This document shows, piece after piece, positions 8,017 to 15,381 of a stretch of DNA of 34,892 nt (positions are counted from its first letter, which is position 1; each line of letters starts with the position of its first letter). A program made the translations under genes and the position numbers. Origin of the DNA: an uncultured Oscillibacter sp. Lineage in GTDB: Bacteria; Bacillota; Clostridia; Oscillospirales; Oscillospiraceae. Below the pieces are notes generated by a model. That model was not told where the DNA came from. It did no database searches and saw only the letters and a program-made list of their open reading frames with translations. Location: positions 1 through 34,892 of the forward strand of contig NZ_URDP01000021.1 of NCBI RefSeq assembly GCF_900546705.1. Direction: 5' to 3'.

Positions 8017-8826
8017 TCACAGACAAAGCTCCGTCACGGAGACGGTGTTTTCCACATCGCTGCCGGTCAGGGTACCGGCGGCATCCAGCAGCGCCATGTG
8101 AAAATGGCCGGGGCCCAGGGCTGCGGCGGATTCCTCCGCCCGGCGGGAGCAGGCCTTCCAAAAGGCGGAGGCAGCCACGGCCGCCAGCGCCGCGTCAGCT
8201 TCCACGGCGCAGAAGGCACCGCACAGGGCCGAGAGCATGCACCCCGCGCCGGTCAGGCGGGCCATGCCCGCACTGCCGCCCCGGACGCCCCAGGCGCGGG
8301 TGCCGTCGGTGACGATGTCCTCCGCCCCGGTGAGCAGTACAGCGGTGCGGAGCTTTTGGGCCAAGGCTGCGGCACAGGCAAGATGCTCTTTTTCTCCGGC
8401 ATCCGCGCTGTCCACGCCCCGCTCCCGGCTCTTCTGGTGCAGCAGGGCCTGGGCCTCCCCCAGGTTTACCCGGATCAAGGTGGGGGTGAAGGCCTCCAGC
8501 AGGGCTTCTGTATGGGCAAGGCGCCAGACGGAGGCTCCCACGCCCACCGGGTCCAGCACCACCGGCTGCTGCTTTGCAGCGGCCAGCTGGCCGCACAGAC
8601 GGCACAGGTCCCAGCGGTGCTCCCCCTCCGGCGTGCCGGTGTTGAGGACGGTGGCGTCACACCCGGCGGTGATTTCGTCCATCTCCTCCATGGCCTGGGC
8701 CATGATGGGGCTGGCACCGGCGGCCAGGAGCACGTTGGCACAGTCGTTGACGGTGACGATATTGGATACACAGTGCACCAGGGGACGGCTGCGGCGCACC
8801 GCGGAGAGCGTGGCGTAATCGGGCAT
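8017..8826 (-). CDS. thiM: Hydroxyethylthiazole kinase
   Basis: Phosphorylates 4-methyl-5-(2-hydroxyethyl)thiazole, a salvage step for the thiazole half of thiamine. The start at 8826 (MPDYATLSAV) is preferred because AAGGAG lies 10 bases upstream; an in-frame TTG at 8850 would put that site inside the gene. The 269 residues are typical. Motifs of the ribokinase-like ThiM family are present: VHCVSNIVTVNDCANVLLA (substrate side), VLDPVGVGAS and the anion-hole region LTGAGCMLSAL. The gene is 26 bases downstream of thiW and shares its riboswitch, so uptake and phosphorylation of thiazole are coupled. Confidence 0.96.
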   Translation of the reverse strand: MPDYATLSAVRRSRPLVHCVSNIVTVNDCANVLLAAGASPIMAQAMEEMDEITAGCDATVLNTGTPEGEHRWDLCRLCGQLAAAKQQPVVLDPVGVGASVWRLAHTEALLEAFTPTLIRVNLGEAQALLHQKSRERGVDSADAGEKEHLACAAALAQKLRTAVLLTGAEDIVTDGTRAWGVRGGSAGMARLTGAGCMLSALCGAFCAVEADAALAAVAASAFWKACSRRAEESAAALGPGHFHMALLDAAGTLTGSDVENTVSVTELCL

Positions 8827-8852
8827 GGAAACCGGGCTCCTTTTCGGCAAGA

Positions 8853-9371
8853 TCAGTGCTCCAGGGCGGACTGCATGGACTTGAGGGCGCCGCTGGACTT
8901 GAGGGCCAGCACCAGAGCGCTGGCAATGATGCTGCCGCCCACGGTGGACACCAGGAACGGGATCACATAGGCGGTGTAGCCGATGGAGCCGGCCACCACG
9001 CCCATGAAGGCAATGGCAATGGGATAGGACAAAAGGCCGCCGATGATGCCGGTGCCGAACACCTCCGCGCAGGCCGTGGCGGGGAGGTTGGCGGTCTTCT
9101 TATACATCAGGCCGCACAGCAGCGCGCCGCACATGCTGCCCGGGAAGGCCAGAAGGCTCCCCAGGCCCAGGAGGTTGCGCAGAAGGCTTGCCACGAAGGC
9201 AACGCCCAGACCGTAGCCCGGACCCAAGAACACGGCGCACAGGATATTCACCATGTGCTGTACGGGGGCGCACTTGCTGGAGAACACGGGAAAGGAAAAG
9301 GTGCTGCCGGCCACGGCCACGGCACAGAGCATACCGGCCAGGGCCAGCTTTTTGATATAGCTGTGATTCAT
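8853..9371 (-). CDS. thiW: ThiW, predicted thiazole transporter (ECF S-component type)
   Basis: Small integral membrane protein of 172 residues with about five hydrophobic segments. The start at 9371 (MNHSYIKKLALAG) follows AAAGGAG. ThiW signatures are the early FPVFSSKCAPVQHMVN segment, AVFLGPGYG and LLGLGSLLAFPGSMCGA. The family is assigned as the substrate-binding unit of an energy-coupling factor transporter for the thiazole moiety, based on riboswitch control and linkage to thiM. Both hold here: a TPP riboswitch lies upstream and thiM downstream. The energising ECF module is not in the window. Transport itself is family knowledge, not visible in the sequence. Confidence 0.92.
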   Translation of the reverse strand: MNHSYIKKLALAGMLCAVAVAGSTFSFPVFSSKCAPVQHMVNILCAVFLGPGYGLGVAFVASLLRNLLGLGSLLAFPGSMCGALLCGLMYKKTANLPATACAEVFGTGIIGGLLSYPIAIAFMGVVAGSIGYTAYVIPFLVSTVGGSIIASALVLALKSSGALKSMQSALEH

Positions 9372-9620
9372 AAGATCAGGCTCCTTTGAAAAGATCGGCA
9401 GGGAGAAAACGAATACCAGCAGCGTTTTCCCCTTGCATGGCAAGGACAGGCGGCGTGCCGCCTGCTGTGGAAACTTCGGTCGAGGCTCGCTGGCCTCCTC
9501 TCACGCCGGAACACGGCTTCCCATCGCTGCTTGTTCGGCCCGGACACAGGGCGCTCCCCCTCTGCCCGCTCCCGGCTTGCCGGGGCGCCGTATGGTTTCT
9601 CCTGTGTCACATCCCTTCCC
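9372..9620 (-). other. 250-base untranslated stretch between the thiW riboswitch terminator and thiW
   Basis: No convincing gene was found. Read on the minus strand it holds several short perfect dyads: CCTTGC/GCAAGG (9432-9446), CAGGCGG/CCGCCTG (around 9447-9466), GAGGC/GCCTC (around 9483-9499), and CCCGGC/GCCGGG (near 9569-9585). An 80-codon open frame starting GTG at 9610 has no ribosome binding site and an Arg/Cys-rich product, so it is not called. The stretch could be a structured 5' leader or an intergenic repeat. Confidence 0.4.
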
Positions 9621-9661
9621 GAAAAAAGTGAAAACCGGCGGGACCCAAAGGGGCCTCGCCG
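9621..9661 (-). terminator. Riboswitch-controlled terminator of thiW-thiM
   Basis: On the minus strand an 11-bp stem with one mismatch and a short loop (9637-9661) is followed by TTTTCACTTTTTT. It lies 16 bases downstream of the TPP aptamer, the usual place for the expression platform. Confidence 0.75.
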
Positions 9662-9677
9662 TTGATGCTCCGCGATG

Positions 9678-9753
9678 TCCCTACGGTGGCATTACCCACG
9701 TCAGGTCAAAGGGTCGGAGTATTCGCTCCCTCTCAGCCTTGCGGCTCCCCTGT
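9678..9753 (-). promoter_or_regulatory. TPP riboswitch of thiW-thiM
   Basis: On the minus strand the conserved TPP-aptamer blocks occur in order: GGGGAGCC, GGCTGAGAGGG, then GACCCTTTGACCTGA, then GGGTAATGCCACCGTAGGGA. These are the CUGAGA pyrimidine-sensing loop and the ACCUGA...AAUGCCA...GUAGGGA pyrophosphate-sensing arm. With TPP bound, the terminator at 9621-9661 is expected to form. Confidence 0.95.
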
Positions 9754-9764
9754 TTTCGCCCATC

Positions 9765-9793
9765 ATTATTGCATTTCCGCCAAAGATTGTCAA
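9765..9793 (-). promoter_or_regulatory. Promoter of thiW-thiM
   Basis: On the minus strand, TTGACA (9788-9793) and AATAAT (9765-9770) have a 17-base spacer. Its -35 box is only 5 bp from the -35 box of the divergent thiE promoter. Confidence 0.8.
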
Positions 9794-9798
9794 GAGGG

Positions 9799-9827
9799 TT
9801 GAAAAGCGTGAAAAATGGGCGTACAAT
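9799..9827 (+). promoter_or_regulatory. Promoter of thiE-thiD-cytX
   Basis: TTGAAA (9799-9804) and TACAAT (9822-9827) have a 17-base spacer and lie back to back with the thiW promoter. Confidence 0.8.
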
Positions 9828-9842
9828 AAATGCACTGAAAAA

Positions 9843-9925
9843 CGGGGAGTCCGCTGGCGCGGGCTGAGAGGAGACCGCAAGGTCTCGACCCGCAACCTGA
9901 TTTGGATCATGCCAACGGAGGGAAA
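9843..9925 (+). promoter_or_regulatory. TPP riboswitch of thiE-thiD-cytX
   Basis: The blocks GGGGAGTCCG, GGGCTGAGAGG, then GACCCGCAACCTGA, then TTTGGATCATGCCAACGGAGGGA match the TPP aptamer in order and spacing. An additional short hairpin (AGACC-GCAA-GGTCT, 9872-9885) occupies the variable P3a position. It is the second TPP aptamer within about 90 bases, on the opposite strand to the first. Confidence 0.96.
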
Positions 9926-9939
9926 TAGTGTGGATTGCA

Positions 9940-9980
9940 CCGCAGGCTGCCCAACGTCGGGTTGTCTGCGGATTTTTGTT
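9940..9980 (+). terminator. Riboswitch-controlled terminator ahead of thiE
   Basis: A 32-base hairpin (9940-9971), CCGCAGGC opposite GTCTGCGG, is followed by ATTTTTGTTT. The ribosome binding site of thiE (GGAGG, 9982-9986) comes directly after it. Confidence 0.88.
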
Positions 9981-9994
9981 TGGAGGAACAAGCT

Positions 9995-10636
9995 ATGAAA
10001 CTATCAGCGCAGCAGCTGCGGCTCTATGCCGTGACGGACCGGGCCTGGGCGGCGGACGAGGACGCCTTTTTTGCTCAAATCGAAGCGGCCATCGACGGCG
10101 GGGCCGGTGTGGTACAGCTGCGGGAAAAGCACGCCTCCCGGGAGGAGTTTTTGCACCTGGCGGAGCGGTTTGTGTCCCTTTGCCGCCGCCGGGGTGTGGC
10201 GAGCATCATCAACGACAACGTGGAGGCCGCGGCGGCGGTGGGCGCCGACGGCGTCCATGTGGGCCAGGAGGACCTGTCCGCCGGCCGGGCCCGGGTACTG
10301 CTGGGACCGGATAAGATCATCGGTGTCTCCGCCCACTCCGTGGCCGAGGCCCAAGCGGCCCAGGCGGCCGGAGCGGACTATCTGGGTGTGGGCGCGGCCT
10401 TCGTTACCGGTACCAAGACCGATGCCAAGCCTGTGGGCCACGACGTGATCCGCGCCGTCACGGCGGCGGTGGACATCCCGGTGGTGGCCATCGGCGGCAT
10501 CAGCCGTGATAACATCCTGGAGCTTTCCGGCTGCGGATTGGACGGCGTGGCGGTGGTGTCCGCCCTGTTCGCCCAAAAGGACGTGGCCGCGGCGGCCCGG
10601 GAGCTCCGCAGCCTGGCGGAGCAGATCGCCCGATAA
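9995..10636 (+). CDS. thiE: Thiamine phosphate synthase
   Basis: Joins HMP pyrophosphate and thiazole phosphate to make thiamine phosphate. The start at 9995 (MKLSAQQLRLYAVTD) follows GGAGG; the frame is open upstream but runs through the terminator. The 213 residues form the usual TIM barrel. Visible motifs are VVQLREK (phosphate/pyrimidine site), IINDNVEAAAAVGADGVHVG with its Mg2+-binding Asp, IGVSAHS, GADYLGVGAAFVTGTKTDA and VVAIGGIS (thiazole-phosphate site). First gene of a salvage operon with thiD and cytX. No thiC or thiG is in the window, so only salvage and the joining step are shown here. Confidence 0.97.
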   Translation: MKLSAQQLRLYAVTDRAWAADEDAFFAQIEAAIDGGAGVVQLREKHASREEFLHLAERFVSLCRRRGVASIINDNVEAAAAVGADGVHVGQEDLSAGRARVLLGPDKIIGVSAHSVAEAQAAQAAGADYLGVGAAFVTGTKTDAKPVGHDVIRAVTAAVDIPVVAIGGISRDNILELSGCGLDGVAVVSALFAQKDVAAAARELRSLAEQIAR

Positions 10637-10758
10637 GGGAAAACGCATCTCCCGTCCCAACGCGGCGAAAGTGGAGCTTTCGCCGAAGAAGCGGTGCATT
10701 GGGGGCACCACCTTGCATCGCGGAATAAAACTTCAATGCAGAAAGGAAGCAATCAATT
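10637..10758 (+). other. thiE-thiD spacer with two hairpins
   Basis: Two stems are visible. The first is GGCGAAAG...CTTTCGCC (10664-10684). The second is an 8-bp stem GCGGTGCA...TGCATCGC (around 10692-10722), with a G-rich loop. Neither has a T run, so read-through to thiD is expected. They could be mRNA processing or stability elements. Confidence 0.4.
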
Positions 10759-11562
10759 ATGAAAACAGCATTGACGATCGCTGGAAGCGACTCCAGCGGA
10801 GGCGCCGGGATTCAGGCGGATCTCAAGACCATGACGTTAAACGGCGTGTTTGCCATGAGCGCCGTCACGGCCCTGACCGCCCAGAATACCACCGGCGTTA
10901 CGGACATCCAGGAGGCCACCCCCACGTTTCTGGCGGCGGAGCTGGACGCCGTGTTTACGGACATTTTTCCCGACGCGGTGAAGATCGGTATGGTCTCTTC
11001 TGCCGAGCTGATCCGGGTCATCGCCGAAAAGCTCCGGCACTACGGGGCGAGGCACATTGTGGTGGACCCGGTGATGGTGGCCACCTCCGGCGCCCGGCTT
11101 TTGCGGGAGGACGCGGTGGACGCCCTGAAGGAGTGCCTGCTGCCCCTGGCGGAGGTCCTGACCCCCAACATCCCCGAGGCGGAGATCCTCTCCGGCATGA
11201 CCATCCGCTCTGCCGAGGACATGACTGCCGCCGCCCGGGCCGTCAGCGAGCGTTACGGCTGCGCCGTGCTGTGCAAGGGCGGCCACCAGCTCAACGATGC
11301 CAACGACCTTTTGTGGAAGGACGGCCAGGCCCACTGGTTCATGGGCCGCCGCATCGACAACCCCAACACCCACGGTACCGGCTGCACCCTCTCCAGCGCC
11401 ATTGCGGCCAATCTGGCCAAGGGCTACGACCTGACTGTGTCGGTGGAAAAGGCCAAGACCTACCTCTCCGGCGCTCTGGCGGCCCAGCTGAACCTGGGAC
11501 ACGGCTCCGGACCCATGGACCACGCCTTTGACATCCGGCCCGAGTACCGGCAGGAGGCCTGA
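10759..11562 (+). CDS. thiD: Hydroxymethylpyrimidine/phosphomethylpyrimidine kinase
   Basis: Phosphorylates HMP twice to give the pyrophosphate used by ThiE. The length of 267 residues is normal. Ribokinase-fold motifs: the N-terminal LTIAGSDSSGGAGIQADLKT with the HMP-binding region, VVDPVMVATSG, LTPNIPEAEIL, and the ATP/anion-hole motif HGTGCTLSSAIAANLAKG near residue 205. The ATG follows GAAAGGAAG at a suitable distance. The stop is only 2 bases before cytX, indicating cotranscription with a pyrimidine transporter. Confidence 0.97.
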   Translation: MKTALTIAGSDSSGGAGIQADLKTMTLNGVFAMSAVTALTAQNTTGVTDIQEATPTFLAAELDAVFTDIFPDAVKIGMVSSAELIRVIAEKLRHYGARHIVVDPVMVATSGARLLREDAVDALKECLLPLAEVLTPNIPEAEILSGMTIRSAEDMTAAARAVSERYGCAVLCKGGHQLNDANDLLWKDGQAHWFMGRRIDNPNTHGTGCTLSSAIAANLAKGYDLTVSVEKAKTYLSGALAAQLNLGHGSGPMDHAFDIRPEYRQEA

Positions 11563-11564
11563 AC

Positions 11565-12728
11565 ATGAAAAAGACCTCTGCCTTCCAGATGAGCCTCATC
11601 TGGTTTGGCGCGGGGGTGTCCATCGCCGAGATATTGACGGGTACCTCCTTTGCAGCCCTGGGACTGGGCCGGGGCGCGGCAGCCATTCTGCTGGGCCATG
11701 TGATCGGCTGCGCGCTGTTCTTCCTGGCGGGCCTCATCGGCGGCCGCACCGGCCGCAGCGCCATGGAGACAGTAAAAATGTCCTTCGGGCAAAAGGGCGG
11801 ACAGCTGTTCGCCTTTTTGAACGTATTGCAGCTGGTAGGCTGGACGGCCATCATGATCTACGACGGCGCCCTGGCTGTGGGCGGCATCTTTGACGGGGGC
11901 CACTGGCTCTGGTGCCTGGTGATCGGCGGGCTCATTGCCGTGTGGATTCTGGTGGGCGTGACGAACCTGGGCGGCATCAACAAGGTGGCCATGGCGGCGC
12001 TGCTGGTACTGACGCTGGTGCTGTGCAAGGTAATCTTTTTCTCCGGTACATCTCCGACCGCCGGGGACGGCTCGCTGAGCTTCGGTGCGGCGGTGGAGCT
12101 GGCAGTGGCCATGCCCCTTTCCTGGCTGCCCCTGATCTCCGACTACACCAGTCAGGCGGAAAAGCCCTTCCGGGCCACGGCGGCCAGCACCCTGACCTAC
12201 GGCGCGGTGTCCTGCTGGATGTACTTCATCGGCATGGGCGCGGCCCTCTATACCGGCGAGAGCGACATCGCCGTCATCATGGTCAAGGCGGGGCTGGGCC
12301 TGGCGGCTCTGGTGATTCTGGTGCTTTCCACCGTTACCACCACGTTCCTGGATGCCTGGTCGGCGGGCATCTCCGCCGAGTCCCTCAGCACCCGGATCAA
12401 CGGCAAGCGGACGGCTGTGGCGGTGACGGCGGTGGGGACCGCGGCGGCCATTTTCTTTCCCATGGACGACATCACCGGCTTTTTGTATCTGATCGGCTCC
12501 GTGTTTGCCCCCATGGTGGCCGTGCAGATCGCAGACTTTTTCCTGCTGCGGCGGGACAGCTTTTCTCTGGCCCTGGACGGGCGGAATCTGGTGATCTGGC
12601 TGGTGGGCTTTGTGCTCTACCGGCTGCTCATGCGGGTGGATCTGCCGGTGGGATATACGCTGGTGGATATGGTCGTCACGGCACTTTTGTGCGTGGCGGC
12701 GGAGGCGGTATCCCGGGGACGGACCTGA
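11565..12728 (+). CDS. cytX: Putative hydroxymethylpyrimidine transporter CytX
   Basis: A 387-residue polytopic membrane protein of the NCS1 nucleobase:cation symporter group, with about 12 hydrophobic segments. CytX hallmarks: the opening SLIWFGAGVSIAEILTGTSFA, GRTGRSAMETVKMSFG, FLNVLQLVGWTAIMIYDGA and SWLPLISDYTSQAEKPF. CytX is assigned to HMP uptake from its riboswitch control and linkage with thiamine genes; both are present here. The purine-rich end of thiD (CAGGAGG) serves as its ribosome binding site. It completes a salvage set: HMP import (CytX), phosphorylation (ThiD) and joining (ThiE), matching thiazole import and phosphorylation on the opposite arm. Confidence 0.92.
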   Translation: MKKTSAFQMSLIWFGAGVSIAEILTGTSFAALGLGRGAAAILLGHVIGCALFFLAGLIGGRTGRSAMETVKMSFGQKGGQLFAFLNVLQLVGWTAIMIYDGALAVGGIFDGGHWLWCLVIGGLIAVWILVGVTNLGGINKVAMAALLVLTLVLCKVIFFSGTSPTAGDGSLSFGAAVELAVAMPLSWLPLISDYTSQAEKPFRATAASTLTYGAVSCWMYFIGMGAALYTGESDIAVIMVKAGLGLAALVILVLSTVTTTFLDAWSAGISAESLSTRINGKRTAVAVTAVGTAAAIFFPMDDITGFLYLIGSVFAPMVAVQIADFFLLRRDSFSLALDGRNLVIWLVGFVLYRLLMRVDLPVGYTLVDMVVTALLCVAAEAVSRGRT

Positions 12729-12741
12729 TCCCATCAAACAG

Positions 12742-12770
12742 GCGGACGGCTTTGGCCGTCCGCTTTTTTT
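12742..12770 (+). terminator. Terminator of thiE-thiD-cytX
   Basis: A perfect 9-bp stem, GCGGACGGC (12742-12750) with 12755-12763, is followed by seven T residues. The 150 bases from here to the next gene show no clear promoter to me. Confidence 0.9.
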
Positions 12771-12919
12771 ACGGTCAAAAGGAGGGATTTGTGCTGTGAT
12801 TTGGGGATTTCCACGAATTTTCCCGGAATAGCTCCCCCCTTTCAGTTTGCTTTTAGCTTTCTCATGTAATCTGAGACTGGATTTTTTATGGAAAACCCCA
12901 CAGAAAGGAACGGCAAGAT

Positions 12920-14644
12920 ATGGATGAGAAACTGCTAGTACCACAGCCTCAGGAAGAAGAACAAACAGCGCCGCCGGCACGGCGCAAATGGGGCGGATGG
13001 AAAAGAGGAAAAAAGAAAAAATGGATCGCGCTGGTGCTGGTCGTCGCCGTGCTGGCGGGCCTTGTGGGCTGGAATCGCCTGCGCACGCCCCAGGTATCCG
13101 CCCAGGAAGTGAGCTATCAGGAAGAGCAGGTCCAGCGGCGCTCCATCACCAACTCCCTCAGCTCCAGCGGAACCCTGGAACCTGCGGATTCCTACACGGT
13201 GAGTACCCTGGTTTCTGCGGAGGTGCTCTCAGACACCTTCGAGGAGGGCGACCTGGTGGAGGAGGGACAGCTCCTCTACACGCTGGACGCCTCCGACGCC
13301 TCCAGCAGTCAGACCCAGGCGCAAAACAGCTACTCCCAGGCCCAAAGCAGCTACGATCAGGCGGTGGAAGCCAAGTACCCCAAGGCAGACATGAGCGGCA
13401 CCATCAGCGAGGTATATGTCCGCAACGGCGACACCGTCTCCGCCGGCACGGAGCTTTTGAAGATCGTAGGGGACAACAACCTCTACATCGACTTCCTCTT
13501 CGCCTATGTGGACAGCAGTGACTTCTACGTGGGCCAGACGGCCACCATTTTCATTGACGGCCTGGCGGGCACTCTGACGGGCACCGTGTCCGCCGTGTCC
13601 CAGGGCGAGATGGTGTCCGACAACGGCATGATGCTCACCACGGTCCGGGTCAAGGCGGTCAACCCCGGCCTGGTAACTGCCAGCTACACCGCCAGCGCCT
13701 CCATCGGTAACTACGTCAGCTACGGGGAGTCGCCCATTGAGATCAGCGAGAGCAGTGTGGTTACCGCCCAGGCCTCCGGCAAGATCAGCGGGCTGAACTT
13801 CCTGGCCGGTGACTCCATCTCCTCCGGGGACCAGATCTGCACCATCACCGGCGACAGTGTGGACAATCAGATCGAAAACGCGAAGATCAATCTGGAAAAC
13901 GCTCAAAGCAATGTCCAGAGCGCGGCGGATAAGCTGGACGACTACAAGATCACCGCCCCCATCTCCGGTACGGTGGTCACCAAGACCGCCAAGGCCGGCG
14001 ACAAGGTGGAGGGCGGCTCCTCCGGCACGCTGTGCACCATTTACGATCTGAGCTATTTGGAGATGACCATGAACATCGACGAGCTGGACATCAGCTCCGT
14101 GGCCGTGGGCCAGAGCGTGGAGATCACCGCCGACGCCGTGGAGGGCAAGACCTACACAGGTACGGTGACCAGCGTGTCTGTGGCGGGCACCACCGCCGGC
14201 GGCATTACCACCTATCCCGTTACCGTCCGCATCGACGAGACGGACGGACTCCTGCCGGGCATGAACGTGGATGCCCAGATTGTACTCAGTCAGGCTGACG
14301 ACGTGCTGGCCATCCCCAGCGGCGCCGTGAACCGGGGCGACACGGTGCTCATCACCGCTGACTCCCCCAGTGCGGCCAATGCCCTGGATCAGGAGGCGCC
14401 CGAGGGCTATGTGTACGTGTCTGTCGAGACGGGCGTCAGCGACGACAGCTACATCGAGATTCTCTCCGGATTGCAGGAGGGAGACACCGTGGCCTACCTG
14501 GCCTCCGGCTCCAGCGGCGGAGCCATGATGATGGACGGCGCGGCCATGGGTGGCATGCCCGGCAGTATGGGCGGCGGTATGAGCGGCGGCCCCGGCGGCG
14601 GAGGCGGCGCAGCCATGGGCGGCGGTCCCGGGGGAGGCTTCTGA
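12920..14644 (+). CDS. HlyD/MacA-type membrane-fusion (adaptor) protein, extended, with Gly/Met-rich tail
   Basis: Extracytoplasmic adaptor of a MacAB-like ABC exporter; 574 residues, against about 370-400 for MacA. A cytoplasmic basic stretch (KRGKKKKW) precedes one membrane anchor (IALVLVVAVLAGLVGW, about residues 35-51). Lipoyl-type half motifs occur four times: LSDTFEEGDLVEEGQLLYTLD near residue 95, SGTISEVYVRNGDTVSAGTEL near 155, SGKISGLNFLAGDSISSGDQI near 290, and SGTVVTKTAKAGDKVEGG near 350. Beta-barrel-like segments follow each pair, which suggests an internal duplication. The coiled-coil segments are short. The last 45 residues are Gly, Met and Pro only in large part (MGGMPGSMGGGMSGGPGGGG). 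The stop overlaps the ATPase start (TGATG). Confidence 0.88.
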   Translation: MDEKLLVPQPQEEEQTAPPARRKWGGWKRGKKKKWIALVLVVAVLAGLVGWNRLRTPQVSAQEVSYQEEQVQRRSITNSLSSSGTLEPADSYTVSTLVSAEVLSDTFEEGDLVEEGQLLYTLDASDASSSQTQAQNSYSQAQSSYDQAVEAKYPKADMSGTISEVYVRNGDTVSAGTELLKIVGDNNLYIDFLFAYVDSSDFYVGQTATIFIDGLAGTLTGTVSAVSQGEMVSDNGMMLTTVRVKAVNPGLVTASYTASASIGNYVSYGESPIEISESSVVTAQASGKISGLNFLAGDSISSGDQICTITGDSVDNQIENAKINLENAQSNVQSAADKLDDYKITAPISGTVVTKTAKAGDKVEGGSSGTLCTIYDLSYLEMTMNIDELDISSVAVGQSVEITADAVEGKTYTGTVTSVSVAGTTAGGITTYPVTVRIDETDGLLPGMNVDAQIVLSQADDVLAIPSGAVNRGDTVLITADSPSAANALDQEAPEGYVYVSVETGVSDDSYIEILSGLQEGDTVAYLASGSSGGAMMMDGAAMGGMPGSMGGGMSGGPGGGGGAAMGGGPGGGF

Positions 14645-15381
14645 TGGGCGCACTCATTGAATTTCAGGACGTGTGCAAGTTCTACCGGATGGGCGACACC
14701 ACCGTCAAGGCGGCCGACCACATCTCCTTTCGGATTCAGAAGGGGGAGTTTGTGGCCATCGTGGGCCAGTCCGGTTCCGGCAAGTCCACCTGCATGAACA
14801 TCATCGGCTGTCTGGACGTCCCCACCTCCGGCACGTATTTGCTGGACGGACAGGATGTGGGACAGATGAACAAAAATCAGCTGGCGGCCATCCGCAACCG
14901 GATGCTGGGTTTTATTTTCCAGCAGTACAATCTGTTGCCAAAGCTCACGCTCATGGAGAACGTGGAGGTCCCCCTCATGTATGCGGGAATGCCCAGGTCC
15001 GAGCGCCACGAGCGGGCCAAGGTGGCGCTGGAGATGGTGGGCCTGGGCGACAAGCTGCGCCACAAGCCCGCCCAGCTCTCCGGCGGCCAGCAGCAGCGGG
15101 TGTCCATCGCCCGGGCTCTGGCGGGAGATCCGGCGGTGATCCTGGCCGACGAGCCCACCGGCGCCCTGGACTCCCACACCGGCCGGGAGGTGCTCACCAT
15201 GCTCCAGCAGCTCCACGCGGCGGGCAACACCGTGGTGCTCATTACCCACGATAACTCCATCGCCGTCCAGGCCCAGCGGATCATCCGCCTGGAGGACGGC
15301 CGCGTCATCTACGACGGGGACGCCCAGGATCCCCGGGCGGTGGTCACGCCCGGCTCTGCGGGGAAAGGAGGCGGCCTATGA
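14644..15381 (+). CDS. ABC transporter ATP-binding protein (MacB/LolD type)
   Basis: A 245-residue ATPase subunit of the exporter. All motifs are in order: Walker A GQSGSGKST near residue 40, Q-loop FIFQQYNLLPKLT near 90, signature LSGGQQQRVSIARAL near 143, Walker B VILADEPTGALD near 163, and the switch histidine in LITHD near 200. The sequence is of the class that serves FtsX-type permeases (MacB, LolCDE, BceA), which are driven as mechanotransmitters. It overlaps the adaptor gene by 1 base and the permease gene by 4 bases, so the three are translationally coupled. The substrate cannot be told from the sequence. Confidence 0.95.
   Translation: MGALIEFQDVCKFYRMGDTTVKAADHISFRIQKGEFVAIVGQSGSGKSTCMNIIGCLDVPTSGTYLLDGQDVGQMNKNQLAAIRNRMLGFIFQQYNLLPKLTLMENVEVPLMYAGMPRSERHERAKVALEMVGLGDKLRHKPAQLSGGQQQRVSIARALAGDPAVILADEPTGALDSHTGREVLTMLQQLHAAGNTVVLITHDNSIAVQAQRIIRLEDGRVIYDGDAQDPRAVVTPGSAGKGGGL

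Noticed and set aside
6901..8970. A 689-codon plus-strand frame opposite spoIIP and thiM
   Set aside because: It crosses two terminators and two recognisable genes and has no motifs.
9368..9610. An 80-codon minus-strand frame before thiW
   Set aside because: GTG start without a ribosome binding site, product rich in Arg and Cys, and it overlaps the thiW start in another frame.
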